Shown: in pieces, positions 7,853-17,118 of the stretch
Position numbering within the stretch: position 1 is the first letter of the stretch
Layout of the letters: each line of letters starts with the position of its first letter
Assembly (NCBI RefSeq): GCF_030378065.1
Contig: NZ_JAUCGJ010000040.1
Coordinates: forward strand, 1 to 41,079
Source: Candidatus Venteria ishoeyi
Lineage (GTDB): Bacteria; Pseudomonadota; Gammaproteobacteria; Beggiatoales; Beggiatoaceae
DNA length: 41,079 nt
Direction: 5' to 3'
The notes under the pieces: model-generated
Told to the model about the DNA's origin: nothing
What the model saw: the letters and a program-made list of their open reading frames with translations, nothing else
Database searches by the model: none
Position numbers and translations under genes: made by a program

Positions 7853-7882
7853 ATTGTAGCGACAAGACCAACCCTATATCAA
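7853..7882 (-). promoter_or_regulatory. Sigma70-type promoter for the candidate small RNA
   Basis: Minus strand TTGATA (7877-7882), an 18-bp spacer, TACAAT (7853-7858). The predicted start is about 7846-7848, exactly where the pairing 5' end of the candidate RNA begins. Confidence 0.6.
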
Positions 7883-8002
7883 GTTTAAAGACATATTTTT
7901 TTTACACAAGCGGTTACAATAGTGCGCTTAAGTATTAAATTGAGTCTAAATCAAACTCATTTATCGTAGCATTTTCAGCAAAAAAATATATGAGAAAAAC
8001 GA

Positions 8003-8917
8003 ATGCAAAATAAAACCAGGCATCCTGTTGCAGTATTAATGGGCGGTACTTCCGCTGAGCGGGAAATTTCTTTGCTCAGCGGACAAGCCGTTCTGGATGC
8101 ACTTTTATCTCAGGGGGTTAATGCCATTGCCATTGACCCGGCAACCGCTGATTTAGATACATTATGCGCAAAAGAAATCGAACAGGTCTTTATTGCCCTG
8201 CATGGTCGCGGTGGTGAAGATGGTTGTATCCAGGGTTTTCTGGAAAGTCTGCAACTGCCTTACACCGGAAGTGGCGTTACGGGGTCTGCGCTGGCAATGG
8301 ATAAACATTTAAGCAAACAAATCTGGCACAGTGCAGGTTTACCAACACCCGCATCAGCATTATTAAACGCAGATAGTGATTGGTCTGCGATTGTCCAGCG
8401 TCTGGGGCTGCCGCTGATGATAAAGCCTGCCAGTGAAGGTTCCAGCGTTGGCATGAGCAAAGTTGATAGCGCAGAAGCATTAGCCGCAGCCTGGCGCGAG
8501 GCTGCGCAGTATGATACCCAGGTATTGGCAGAACAATGGATAGATGGTCAGGAATACACCATTGCCATTTTGCATGAGCAAACCTTGCCCGCGATTCGTT
8601 TGGAAACGCCCCATAGTTTTTATGATTATGCGGCAAAATATGAACAGAATGATACCCATTATCATTGTCCTTGTGGCTTGGGCACGGAACAAGAGCAGAC
8701 ACTGGGCAAGCTTGCATTGCAGGCTTTTCATGCTTTGCACTGCGCAGGTTGGGGACGCGTTGATCTGATGCTGGATCAGCAGCAAAATCCCTGGCTGCTG
8801 GAAGTGAATACCGTACCGGGCATGACCAATCATAGTTTGGTGCCGATGGCAGCTAAGGCCAAAGGTATTGATTTTAACCATCTGGTATTGGCTATTTTAG
8901 AGACAGCCTCTCTTTAA
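8003..8917 (+). CDS. ddl: D-alanine--D-alanine ligase
   Basis: 304 residues, typical length. An ATP-grasp enzyme that joins two D-alanines for the peptidoglycan pentapeptide, in the cytosol. Visible motifs: GGTSAEREISLLSG at the N-terminus, KPASEGSSVGMSKV in the ATP-binding middle domain, and LEVNTVPGMTNHSLVP with the metal/substrate residues at the end. It heads the run ddl-ftsQ-ftsA-ftsZ-lpxC. In relatives murC/murB lie directly upstream; here the upstream DNA is a small-RNA candidate and a gene remnant, so ddl needs its own promoter. A TACAAT at 7915-7920 is a possible -10, with only a weak -35. Confidence 0.96.
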   Translation: MQNKTRHPVAVLMGGTSAEREISLLSGQAVLDALLSQGVNAIAIDPATADLDTLCAKEIEQVFIALHGRGGEDGCIQGFLESLQLPYTGSGVTGSALAMDKHLSKQIWHSAGLPTPASALLNADSDWSAIVQRLGLPLMIKPASEGSSVGMSKVDSAEALAAAWREAAQYDTQVLAEQWIDGQEYTIAILHEQTLPAIRLETPHSFYDYAAKYEQNDTHYHCPCGLGTEQEQTLGKLALQAFHALHCAGWGRVDLMLDQQQNPWLLEVNTVPGMTNHSLVPMAAKAKGIDFNHLVLAILETASL

Positions 8918-8932
8918 GGCTGTGAACACAAA

Positions 8933-9793
8933 GTGAATGCCAGTCGAAAACCAACAAAAACAGTAACAATAAGTCCACGTCGGCAGGCGGCTTACCGTAA
9001 AAAAAATACCCGTGGCATTAAACCGGGCTATATGCTGACCCGCTTATTCAGTGTCTTTTTATTGTCGCTACTGGCTGTAAGCTTATCCTGGTTTGGCTGG
9101 CATTGGCTGCAACAGTCTCAATATTTAACTATTCGTCATATTGTATTGGAAGCGGTGCAAGCAGATGGCAAGCCATCTGCACAATTATTGCATTACGTGG
9201 ATAAGCAGCAACTGCAAAAGGTGGTTGCAAACCATGTGCAGGGGAATTTGCTAACAGTTGACATGCAAGCTATTCAACAGGCAGTCGCTCAATTACCCTG
9301 GATTAAGCAGGTGCATATTCGGCGGCGCTGGCCTGACACCTTGAGTTTTCAGATTCAGGAGTATCACCCCCTGGCTTATTGGCAGGGAGATGATGAAGCA
9401 GCACAGGGTATTTTGGATCGGGATGGGCAAATTTTCACCTTGCCACAAACTTATGCCTTACCGGCTTTGCCACTGCTCAGCGGTGGACAATCGAGTATTC
9501 CTGCCTTGCTTATGCAGTACAAGATACTCAGTCCACTATTGGAACAAGCGGGGTTGCCAGTTCAAAAACTCAGCCAGAATCATCAGCATAACTGGCGGTT
9601 ACAGGTTGCAAATGGTAGTTCTCAAGGACTGAAAATCATATTGGGCTATAGCCAACATCCTGATGGATTAAAACAGCGGATAAAGCGTTTTATCAAATAT
9701 TGGTCACAAAAGCCGCAAAAAATAAAAAATGAGTTAGAATATGCTGATTTGCGTTACCAAACCGGTTTGGTTGTAAAGTGGAAAAAACTATAA
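8933..9793 (+). CDS. ftsQ: Cell division protein FtsQ
   Basis: 286 residues beginning at GTG 8933, 15 bp after ddl. Layout: a basic cytosolic tail of about 35 residues, one membrane helix (LFSVFLLSLLAVSLSWFGW), then the periplasmic POTRA domain (LTIRHIVLEAV...WIKQVHIRRRWPDTL) and the beta domain. It links early and late divisome proteins through FtsB/FtsL. The length and POTRA signature are normal. An intergenic gap of 106 bp to ftsA may hold a promoter, but I could not identify one confidently. Confidence 0.95.
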   Translation: MNASRKPTKTVTISPRRQAAYRKKNTRGIKPGYMLTRLFSVFLLSLLAVSLSWFGWHWLQQSQYLTIRHIVLEAVQADGKPSAQLLHYVDKQQLQKVVANHVQGNLLTVDMQAIQQAVAQLPWIKQVHIRRRWPDTLSFQIQEYHPLAYWQGDDEAAQGILDRDGQIFTLPQTYALPALPLLSGGQSSIPALLMQYKILSPLLEQAGLPVQKLSQNHQHNWRLQVANGSSQGLKIILGYSQHPDGLKQRIKRFIKYWSQKPQKIKNELEYADLRYQTGLVVKWKKL

Positions 9794-9899
9794 AATAGCT
9801 TGAATTCGATATAAGCATTTTCAGATTAAATCACCTGAATCTGCCACACACTATTAATAAATCGAACTCAGTTTAAATACGTTCGGGAAATCATCAACG

Positions 9900-11126
9900 A
9901 TGGCAAAAGATAAAAATCTGATTGTAGGACTGGATATTGGTACTTCCAAAATTGTCGCTATTGTAGGGGAAGTATCCAACAATCAAGTCGAAATCATTGG
10001 TTTGGGTCAACACCCCTCACACGGCCTGAAAAAAGGCGTGGTGGTGAATATTGACTCGACTGTACATTCCATTCAGCGTGCGATTGAAGAAGCCGAGCTG
10101 ATGTCGGGTTGTGAAATTCATTCCGTCTATGCAGGCATTGCCGGCAGTCATATTCGCAGTATGAATTCCAATGGCGTGGTTGCCATTCGCGACAAAGAAG
10201 TCACCGCCGACGATATAGAGCGTGTCATTGATGCCGCGCGCGCAGTCGCCATTCCCGCCGATCAGAAGATTTTACATATTCTGCCTCAGGAGTTTGTGAT
10301 TGATGCCCAGGAAGGCATACGCGAGCCTGTGGGCATGTCCGGCGTGCGCCTGGAAGCTAAGGTGCATATGGTGTTTGGCGCAGCCAGCGCGGCCCAGAAT
10401 ATTATTAAATGCGTGCGTTTATGCGGCCTGGAAGTGGATGATTTGATTCTGGAACAATTGGCCTCCAGCACCGCAGTGTTAACTGAAGATGAAAAAGAAT
10501 TAGGTGTTTGTCTGGTTGATATTGGCGGTGGCACTACTGATATTGCAATTTTTTCCAATGGCGCGATACGTTATACCGCAGTGATTCCTATTGCCGGTGA
10601 CCAAATCACTAATGATATTGCCGTAGCAATGCGCACACCCACGCAATATGCGGAAGAAATTAAAATTAAATACGCCTGCGCTTTAACCAAGCTGGCTAAT
10701 GCCGAAGAAATGATCGAAGTCCCCAGTGTTGGTGCGCGTCCACCGCGTTTATTGGCACGCCAAACCCTGGCAGATGTCATTGAGCCACGTTATGAAGAAT
10801 TATTAGGTCTGGTACAGTCGGTCATTCGTCGCAGCGGCTATGAAGATTTAATTGCCGCAGGTATCGTTATGACGGGTGGCACCTCAAAAATGGATGGTGC
10901 CATTGAACTGGCGGAAGAAGTATTCCATATGCCGGTGCGTCTGGGATACCCGCGCCACGTAACCGGTCTGGTTGATGTGGTGCGTAACCCGATTCATTCC
11001 ACTGGCGTAGGCTTATTATTGTTTGGGCAGCAACATCGTCATACCCCGGTTTCAGAAATGAATGCCCAAAATAACTTTCAAAGTATTCTGAGCCGTATGA
11101 AAAACTGGTTTCAGGGTAATTTTTAA
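9900..11126 (+). CDS. ftsA: Cell division protein FtsA
   Basis: 408 residues of the actin-like fold that tethers FtsZ to the membrane and recruits later divisome proteins. Phosphate-1 motif GLDIGTSKIVAIVGEV, phosphate-2 LVDIGGGTTDIAIF and adenosine motif GIVMTGGTSKMDG are present. The C-terminus SILSRMKNWFQGNF is the amphipathic membrane-targeting helix. It is followed not by ftsZ within a few bases, as in many relatives, but by 411 bp that include a MITE. Confidence 0.97.
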   Translation: MAKDKNLIVGLDIGTSKIVAIVGEVSNNQVEIIGLGQHPSHGLKKGVVVNIDSTVHSIQRAIEEAELMSGCEIHSVYAGIAGSHIRSMNSNGVVAIRDKEVTADDIERVIDAARAVAIPADQKILHILPQEFVIDAQEGIREPVGMSGVRLEAKVHMVFGAASAAQNIIKCVRLCGLEVDDLILEQLASSTAVLTEDEKELGVCLVDIGGGTTDIAIFSNGAIRYTAVIPIAGDQITNDIAVAMRTPTQYAEEIKIKYACALTKLANAEEMIEVPSVGARPPRLLARQTLADVIEPRYEELLGLVQSVIRRSGYEDLIAAGIVMTGGTSKMDGAIELAEEVFHMPVRLGYPRHVTGLVDVVRNPIHSTGVGLLLFGQQHRHTPVSEMNAQNNFQSILSRMKNWFQGNF

Positions 11127-11295
11127 TGGTATATAGCATTTAATTCGCGTTATAATAAAAAGCTGTGCATTATGATGTCACGTCTTATCATGATTTGATT
11201 GACCATAGAGAAAAATGATCATATATGATTATAATATTTTCCAGTGGCAAGATAATTGCTGCCAAAGTCAGGAATAACGGTCACAAGCAGCAGAT

Positions 11296-11455
11296 AGGAG
11301 TGAGGATGAAATAAATGCAGAAACTGGGCGCAGAATTTTTATTTATTTTCAAGGCGTGAAAACAGGCGCATAGCAAGCTATGTAACTGTTTTCACAACGT
11401 AGAAAATGGAAAAAAAGACCAGCCAAGTTGCTGAAGTTATAAAATTCTCACTCCT
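11296..11455 (+). mobile_element. 160-bp MITE family, copy A (between ftsA and ftsZ)
   Basis: The ends read AGGAGTGAGGATGAAATAA and, on the other strand, AGGAGTGAGAATTTTATAA. The interior contains GCGCATAGC-aa-GCTATG between AACAG and CTGTT arms, forming a strong hairpin. Nearly identical to copy B (27451-27610). No coding capacity. Its 160 bp make up much of the ftsA-ftsZ gap, so any readthrough or ftsZ promoter must accommodate it. Confidence 0.9.
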
Positions 11456-11537
11456 ACAGTAAATAGTGCAGCAATGATAAACAAATATTCCGGTTCAGCC
11501 AGGTTTGATGAAATCAACAGATATGGCATAGGAGGTT

Positions 11538-12794
11538 ATGAACGTGTTTGAATTAGTAGATACCTACAGCCAAAACGCTGTAATTAAAGTTATGGGTATT
11601 GGTGGTGGTGGCGGCAATGCGGTAGAGCATATGCTGGCAGGCAGCATAGAAGGCGTTGAATTTATTGTTGCCAACACCGATGCGCAAGCGCTGAGTAACT
11701 CTTCAGCCAGAACCGTGCTGCAACTGGGTACAGAAGTCACTAAAGGCTTGGGCGCTGGAGCCAACCCGGAAATCGGTCAGCAAGCTGCGCTGGAAGATCG
11801 CGAACGCATTATGAGCGCGCTGGAAGGCACCGACATGATATTTCTGACCGCTGGCATGGGCGGTGGCACGGGTACTGGTGCTGCGCCTGTGATTGCCCAG
11901 GTTGCCAAGGAAATGGGCATATTAACCGTTGCCGTTGTCACCCGCCCCTTCCCTTTTGAAGGTAGAAAACGTGCTGCTATTGCCGAAGATGGCATTAAAG
12001 AATTGAGCGAACACGTTGACTCATTGATTACGATCCCGAATGAAAAACTGCTTAGTGTACTGGGGCGCGACACCTCATTGCTGGACGCGTTTAAAGCGGC
12101 TAATAATGTATTGTACAGCGCAGTGCAAGGTATTTCTGAACTGATTACCCGTCCGGGTTTGATCAATGTTGACTTTGCCGATGTTTCCACTGTCATGCAA
12201 TCAATGGGCATGGCGATGATGGGAACCGGTTACGCCAGCGGCGAAGATCGTGCGCAGCAGGCTGCAAAAGAAGCCATTTCCAGCCCATTATTGGAAGATA
12301 TTGATCTGTCAGGTGCACAAGGCATACTGGTGAATATGACCGCAGGTCTGGATATGACCATTGGCGAGTTTGAAGAAATGGGTGCGGTGATTGAAGAATT
12401 TGCCTCTGATAACGCCACGGTGGTCGTCGGTTCCGTCATCGATCCAGAAATGAGCGATGAAGTTCGGGTAACGGTGATTGCCACCGGTGTAAGCCCGGCA
12501 GTGCCTGCAATGCAACGTGCAAAACCCACAGAGCGTGAAGCGCGTCCGGTGGAAGTGGTGAAACCCGTAGCTGCACCACCTAGTCCGGCAGTTGTTGAAG
12601 TCGCAAAAACCGTACCTCCGACTCAACCTGTTCAAAAACCGGCACCTGAGACAACTAATTATGCAGATTTTGATCGCCCCCCCTTGGTGCGTCATAAAAC
12701 TGCTGAAGTCGTTGAAAATAGTGCAGCACAGGAAAAAGAAGCCGATACGGAATATTTTGATATTCCCGCTTTTCTACGTCGTCAGGCTGATTAG
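11538..12794 (+). CDS. ftsZ: Cell division protein FtsZ
   Basis: 418 residues, the tubulin-like GTPase that forms the Z ring. The GTP-binding signature [13 protein letters not shown] is present, along with [12 protein letters not shown] at the N-terminus and the catalytic T7-loop region [12 protein letters not shown] variable Pro/Val-rich linker (about residues 320-400) leads to the conserved C-terminal peptide [11 protein letters not shown] that binds FtsA and ZipA. A good Shine-Dalgarno (AGGAGG) sits 6-7 bp before ATG 11538. A TATAAT at 11230-11235 could be a -10 element but has no clear -35. Confidence 0.98.
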   Translation: MNVFELVDTYSQNAVIKVMGIGGGGGNAVEHMLAGSIEGVEFIVANTDAQALSNSSARTVLQLGTEVTKGLGAGANPEIGQQAALEDRERIMSALEGTDMIFLTAGMGGGTGTGAAPVIAQVAKEMGILTVAVVTRPFPFEGRKRAAIAEDGIKELSEHVDSLITIPNEKLLSVLGRDTSLLDAFKAANNVLYSAVQGISELITRPGLINVDFADVSTVMQSMGMAMMGTGYASGEDRAQQAAKEAISSPLLEDIDLSGAQGILVNMTAGLDMTIGEFEEMGAVIEEFASDNATVVVGSVIDPEMSDEVRVTVIATGVSPAVPAMQRAKPTEREARPVEVVKPVAAPPSPAVVEVAKTVPPTQPVQKPAPETTNYADFDRPPLVRHKTAEVVENSAAQEKEADTEYFDIPAFLRRQAD

Positions 12795-12901
12795 CAGCCA
12801 ATTGTATTTACCTGGGAGTCTGTCAGGCTCCTGGCGCGGTGTTTATGGCCTTATGTCAAACACCGCGTTTTAGCTTATATGTCCCGGAGAATGGACTGAT
12901 A

Positions 12902-13816
12902 ATGATAAAACAGTGTACCCTGAAAAATGTCATTCGGGCGATTGGCGTTGGCTTGCATAGCGGTGAAAAAGTCTATCTTACTTTACGCCCAGCACCCATT
13001 GATACGGGTATTATCTTCTGCCGCACCGATTTAAATCCGCCAGTAGAAATTAAAGCCTGCGCTAAAAATGTCGGGGACACACGTTTATCCACCAGCTTGA
13101 TTCAAGATGGCGTGCGTGTATCCACTGTTGAGCATTTGTTGTCAGCAATGGCTGGTCTGGGCATTGATAATGCCTACGTTGAAGTCAGTGCTTCTGAAAT
13201 TCCGATTATGGATGGCAGCGCCGGACCTTTTGTATTTTTATTACAATCGGCGGGTATTGTCCAGCAGGAAGCCGCTAAACGTTATATTCGCATTAAAAAA
13301 CCCATTCAGGTTGAAATCGGGGATAAACGTGCCGCTTTTGAACCTTACGAAGGCTTTCGGATTCGTTTCAGTATTGCCTTTGACCACCCCGTGTTTAAGC
13401 GCAGCAGCCAGCAGGTTGAAATTGATTTTGCAAACACCTCCTTTATCAAAGAGGTCAGCCGCGCGCGTACCTTTGGCTTTATGCACGAAATTGAATTATT
13501 ACGCGAACAAAAACTGGCCTTAGGTGGCAGTTTAGATAACGCGATTGTGATGGATGAATACCGGGTCTTGAACGAAGATGGCCTGCGTTATGAAGATGAA
13601 TTCGTTAAACATAAGGTGCTTGATGCCATTGGCGATCTGTATTTATTAGGACATAATCTGATTGGCGCATTTACCGGACATAAATCGGGACACGAACTGA
13701 ATAACCGCTTATTACATACTTTGCTGGAAGATGAAGATGCCTGGGAAATGGTGACTTTTGAAGATCAAAATATCGTCAAAGAACAACATGCTTTTTTGCA
13801 GCCTGCCTTTGTCTAA
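12902..13816 (+). CDS. lpxC: UDP-3-O-acyl-N-acetylglucosamine deacetylase
   Basis: 304 residues, the zinc amidase that commits lipid A synthesis. Zinc ligands are visible: His in [17 protein letters not shown], and His/Asp in [15 protein letters not shown]. The catalytic His lies in [13 protein letters not shown] 12902 was chosen because CCGGAGAATGG lies just upstream and the protein starts at MIKQCTLK as in relatives; an upstream ATG at 12839 would add 21 unlikely residues. It closes the dcw run as in enterobacteria. Its presence shows a Gram-negative with lipid A. Confidence 0.97.
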   Translation: MIKQCTLKNVIRAIGVGLHSGEKVYLTLRPAPIDTGIIFCRTDLNPPVEIKACAKNVGDTRLSTSLIQDGVRVSTVEHLLSAMAGLGIDNAYVEVSASEIPIMDGSAGPFVFLLQSAGIVQQEAAKRYIRIKKPIQVEIGDKRAAFEPYEGFRIRFSIAFDHPVFKRSSQQVEIDFANTSFIKEVSRARTFGFMHEIELLREQKLALGGSLDNAIVMDEYRVLNEDGLRYEDEFVKHKVLDAIGDLYLLGHNLIGAFTGHKSGHELNNRLLHTLLEDEDAWEMVTFEDQNIVKEQHAFLQPAFV

Positions 13817-13898
13817 TCCCTTATCTATAAGCAGTTGTCTGAGTGTTTCACCTGAGACGCTTGAGAAATTATTGGATACTGTGTTGTAAAATCGCCGT

Positions 13899-15563
13899 AT
13901 GATACACACCCTGCAACTACAAGACTTTGTGATTGTTGAATCGCTGCAATTGCAACTGGAATCCGGCCTGACCATTATTACTGGTGAAACGGGTGCGGGT
14001 AAATCTATTATTGTGGATGCTTTAGGCTTGCTGCTTGGTGGTCGCGCTGATAGCGGCTTTGTGCGCCAAGGCTGTGAACAAACAGTGTTAAGTGCCAGCT
14101 TTACTGTCACACCCGCAGTGACAGCCTGGTTGGAAACTCAGAAAATTCCCTCAGAACAGTGTTGTATACGCCGCATCATCAATGCCAGTGGGCGTTCCCG
14201 CGCCTGGATTAACGACCAAAATGCAACTATTCAAAAGCTGACCGAATTAGGTGATTTGCTGGTTGATATTCACAGCCAACACGCACACCAGTCTTTATTA
14301 CATGCCGATACCCAGCGCCAATTACTCGATGGCATGTTAAGTCCCAATGATTTACTCAATCAGGTACAAAACCATTACGCAAACTGGAAACAATTATCTG
14401 ATGAGTTGTTAGCTATAGGGGGCGACAGTGATGACCGGGCTGCGCAACTGGCTTTGCTGACTTATCAGGTTGAAGAATTACAAAAACTGGATGTTGAAAA
14501 TCTACAATTAGATGCCTTAAACGAAGAACATCGGCGTCTAGCCCATGCCAGTCAATTACTGGATACAGCGCAGCAAGTATTAAACAGTCTGGAATCTTCT
14601 GAACCGGGCGCAGGTTCCGCACTGGCCTTATTGGGTCAGGCCAGTCGTCAACTGGAAGCAGCGCAAAACCATGACAAGGCACTGGAACCAGTGACTGAAA
14701 TGTTACTTTCGGCACATATTCAGGCGCAGGAAGCCAATAATGAATTGCGTCATTACATAGACCATCTGGAAATTAATCCACAACGACTGGACGAACTAGA
14801 TCAACACATCAGCCAGCTACAGGATGTTGCCCGCAAACACCAGATCGCGGTTGATACTCTGCCTGAACACTTGCAAATACTCGAAGATCGCCTGCATGCC
14901 CTGGAAAATTATGAGCAACGCGCAGCAGAACTGGAGCAGGCACAACAACAAGCACTGGACTTATACCGTCAAAGTGCGCAACAGCTTGCTTTACAACGCC
15001 AACAAATGGCGGCAGAACTGGAGCTGGCTATCACCCAGAATATGCAGCCTTTAGGCCTGCCAAATGGTCAACTTAAAATTAAGCTGAATTTTAATGAAAC
15101 TGCGCAGCCCACGCTGCAAGGCAATGATAAGATAAGTTTTCTGGTCAGCACGAACCCAGGGCATCCGCCAAAGCCACTGAATAAAGCTGCTTCCGGTGGT
15201 GAACTATCGCGTATCAGTCTGGCTATACAAGTTGTAACTGCGCAAAGTGGTGAGGTCGATACCCTGGTATTTGATGAAGTTGATGTCGGTATCGGCGGTG
15301 GTGTTGCTGAAATTGTCGGGCGCAAATTAGCAGAATTGGGGCAGCATCGCCAGGTATTGTGTATTACCCATTTACCGCAAGTGGCTGCCTGTGGCCATCA
15401 TCACCTGCAAGTGCAGAAAAATAGCGCAGAAAATCAAACCCATACCCAAATTTGCACCCTGGATGTTGACGCGCGTATTGAAGAAATTGCGCGTATGCTC
15501 GGTGGCGTGGAAATCACCCGACATACGCTGGCTCACGCCCGGGAAATGTTAGGCATACACTAA
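13899..15563 (+). CDS. recN: DNA repair protein RecN
   Basis: 554 residues of an SMC-like ATPase that acts in double-strand break repair. The N-terminal Walker A is TGETGAGKSIIVDAL. A long coiled-coil middle rich in Gln and Leu follows (about 150-370). The C-terminal lobe has the signature ASGGELSRISLAIQ and Walker B TLVFDEVDVGIGG. Length is normal. The stop codon overlaps the murE start by one base (TAATG), a strong sign of co-transcription. RecN is often SOS-controlled; I saw no clear LexA box in the 82-bp gap upstream. Confidence 0.96.
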   Translation: MIHTLQLQDFVIVESLQLQLESGLTIITGETGAGKSIIVDALGLLLGGRADSGFVRQGCEQTVLSASFTVTPAVTAWLETQKIPSEQCCIRRIINASGRSRAWINDQNATIQKLTELGDLLVDIHSQHAHQSLLHADTQRQLLDGMLSPNDLLNQVQNHYANWKQLSDELLAIGGDSDDRAAQLALLTYQVEELQKLDVENLQLDALNEEHRRLAHASQLLDTAQQVLNSLESSEPGAGSALALLGQASRQLEAAQNHDKALEPVTEMLLSAHIQAQEANNELRHYIDHLEINPQRLDELDQHISQLQDVARKHQIAVDTLPEHLQILEDRLHALENYEQRAAELEQAQQQALDLYRQSAQQLALQRQQMAAELELAITQNMQPLGLPNGQLKIKLNFNETAQPTLQGNDKISFLVSTNPGHPPKPLNKAASGGELSRISLAIQVVTAQSGEVDTLVFDEVDVGIGGGVAEIVGRKLAELGQHRQVLCITHLPQVAACGHHHLQVQKNSAENQTHTQICTLDVDARIEEIARMLGGVEITRHTLAHAREMLGIH

Positions 15564-17008
15564 TGTCAGTTCCGGCCCGCAAACTCAGCGAGATTATTCC
15601 GGTTCCCGCAACCTATGATCGTGTTGTACAAAACCTGACACTGGATAATCGTACTGTACAAGCGGGTGATGTATTTCTGGCTTGTCAGGGACAAAAGCAA
15701 CATGGACGCCAATATTTGGATGCTGCAATTGACGCAGGTGCGGTTGCGGCACTGATTGAAGCCGAGCATGAAGGTTTGGAATGGTTTCGTGACATTCCTT
15801 GTATCCTGGTTCCTAACCTTAACCAACGCGCCGCAGAATTAGCTGCATCATTTTATGGTTTTCCCGCCTCTCAACTCGCCTTGCTCGGCGTTACCGGTAC
15901 TAATGGCAAAACTTCTGTCTCACATTTTATCGCCCAATGCCTGCCTCCGCCTTGTGGTTTACTGGGTACAACCGGTTATGGTATCTACGGACAATTGGAC
16001 AGTGGCAAACATACAACGCCTGATCCGGTTAATTTACAGCGTTTTTTTGCACAACTGCAACAAGCCTCTGTAAAGCGGGTGGTCATGGAGGTCTCCTCTC
16101 ATGCCCTGGATCAAAACCGGCTTGCAGGTCTACATTTTGAAATTGCCATTTTCACCAACCTCTCGCGTGATCACCTGGATTATCATGGTGATATGCAACA
16201 GTATGGACTGGCGAAACAACGTTTGTTCCATTGGCCGGACTTAGCCTATGCCATCATTAATATTGATGATGACTTTGGCATAAAATTACTGGATAAGCTG
16301 CCCGAAACCGTCGCACCACTCAGCTACAGCTTAACTAACAACAAGGCTGATATTTATCCACAGCATATTCAGGCGCATCATAACGGTTATCAACTGCAAT
16401 TATGTACGCCAAGTGGTCAGGGGAAATTGCAAACCCAACTACTAGGGCGCTTTAATCTCAGCAATCTGCTGGCAGCACTGGCGGCGCTATTGTGTTTAAA
16501 AATACCTTTAAGTCAGGCATTATCCGCATTGTCTGAAGTACAGGCAGCACCAGGACGCATGGAAGCCATACCTGCAAACAAGGCCTTGCTGGTTATTGAT
16601 TACGCCCATACCCCTGATGCCTTAACGCAGGCATTGCAAGCCTTGCGACCACATTGCACGGGTACGCTATATTGTATTTTTGGTTGTGGTGGTGAGCGGG
16701 ATGTCGGTAAACGCCCACAAATGGGAAAAATTGCCGAAGACTTTGCAGACCGTTCTGTCATCACCAATGATAACCCTCGTTATGAAGACCCGGATGCTAT
16801 TATTCAGGATATTCTGAGCGGTATGACAAACACACCTACAATTTTACCCGAGCGCACTCAGGCAATTAGACAAACGCTGTTGCAAAGCCAAAAGGGCGAT
16901 GTGATATTGCTTGCCGGTAAAGGTCATGAAGATTATCAGGATATCAAAGGTCAGCGCCTGCCTTTTTCAGATCGCCAGCAGGTTTTAGCATATTTGAAAT
17001 CAGGTTAA
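15563..17008 (+). CDS. murE: UDP-N-acetylmuramoyl-tripeptide synthetase (meso-diaminopimelate-adding)
   Basis: 481 residues of the Mur ligase family; adds the third amino acid to UDP-MurNAc-L-Ala-D-Glu. ATP loop GVTGTNGKTSVSHF, the TTPDP element and the C-terminal DNPR motif (ITNDNPRYEDP) are visible. DNPR selects meso-diaminopimelate rather than lysine, matching a Gram-negative wall. The N-terminal UDP-binding domain is present but short. The position is unusual: murE normally lies between ftsI and murF; here it is fused to recN as an overlapping pair while murF, mraY and murD are absent from the window. Confidence 0.96.
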   Translation: MSVPARKLSEIIPVPATYDRVVQNLTLDNRTVQAGDVFLACQGQKQHGRQYLDAAIDAGAVAALIEAEHEGLEWFRDIPCILVPNLNQRAAELAASFYGFPASQLALLGVTGTNGKTSVSHFIAQCLPPPCGLLGTTGYGIYGQLDSGKHTTPDPVNLQRFFAQLQQASVKRVVMEVSSHALDQNRLAGLHFEIAIFTNLSRDHLDYHGDMQQYGLAKQRLFHWPDLAYAIINIDDDFGIKLLDKLPETVAPLSYSLTNNKADIYPQHIQAHHNGYQLQLCTPSGQGKLQTQLLGRFNLSNLLAALAALLCLKIPLSQALSALSEVQAAPGRMEAIPANKALLVIDYAHTPDALTQALQALRPHCTGTLYCIFGCGGERDVGKRPQMGKIAEDFADRSVITNDNPRYEDPDAIIQDILSGMTNTPTILPERTQAIRQTLLQSQKGDVILLAGKGHEDYQDIKGQRLPFSDRQQVLAYLKSG

Positions 17009-17118
17009 TGTTTTTTAACAGAAAATAGCTCAATTCAGTATGTATTATCAATCATTTAGCATGAGACGGAAGCAGTTTTCAGCTATAGAAGCTTACGTCG
17101 AACTCAGGTTCAAGCACA

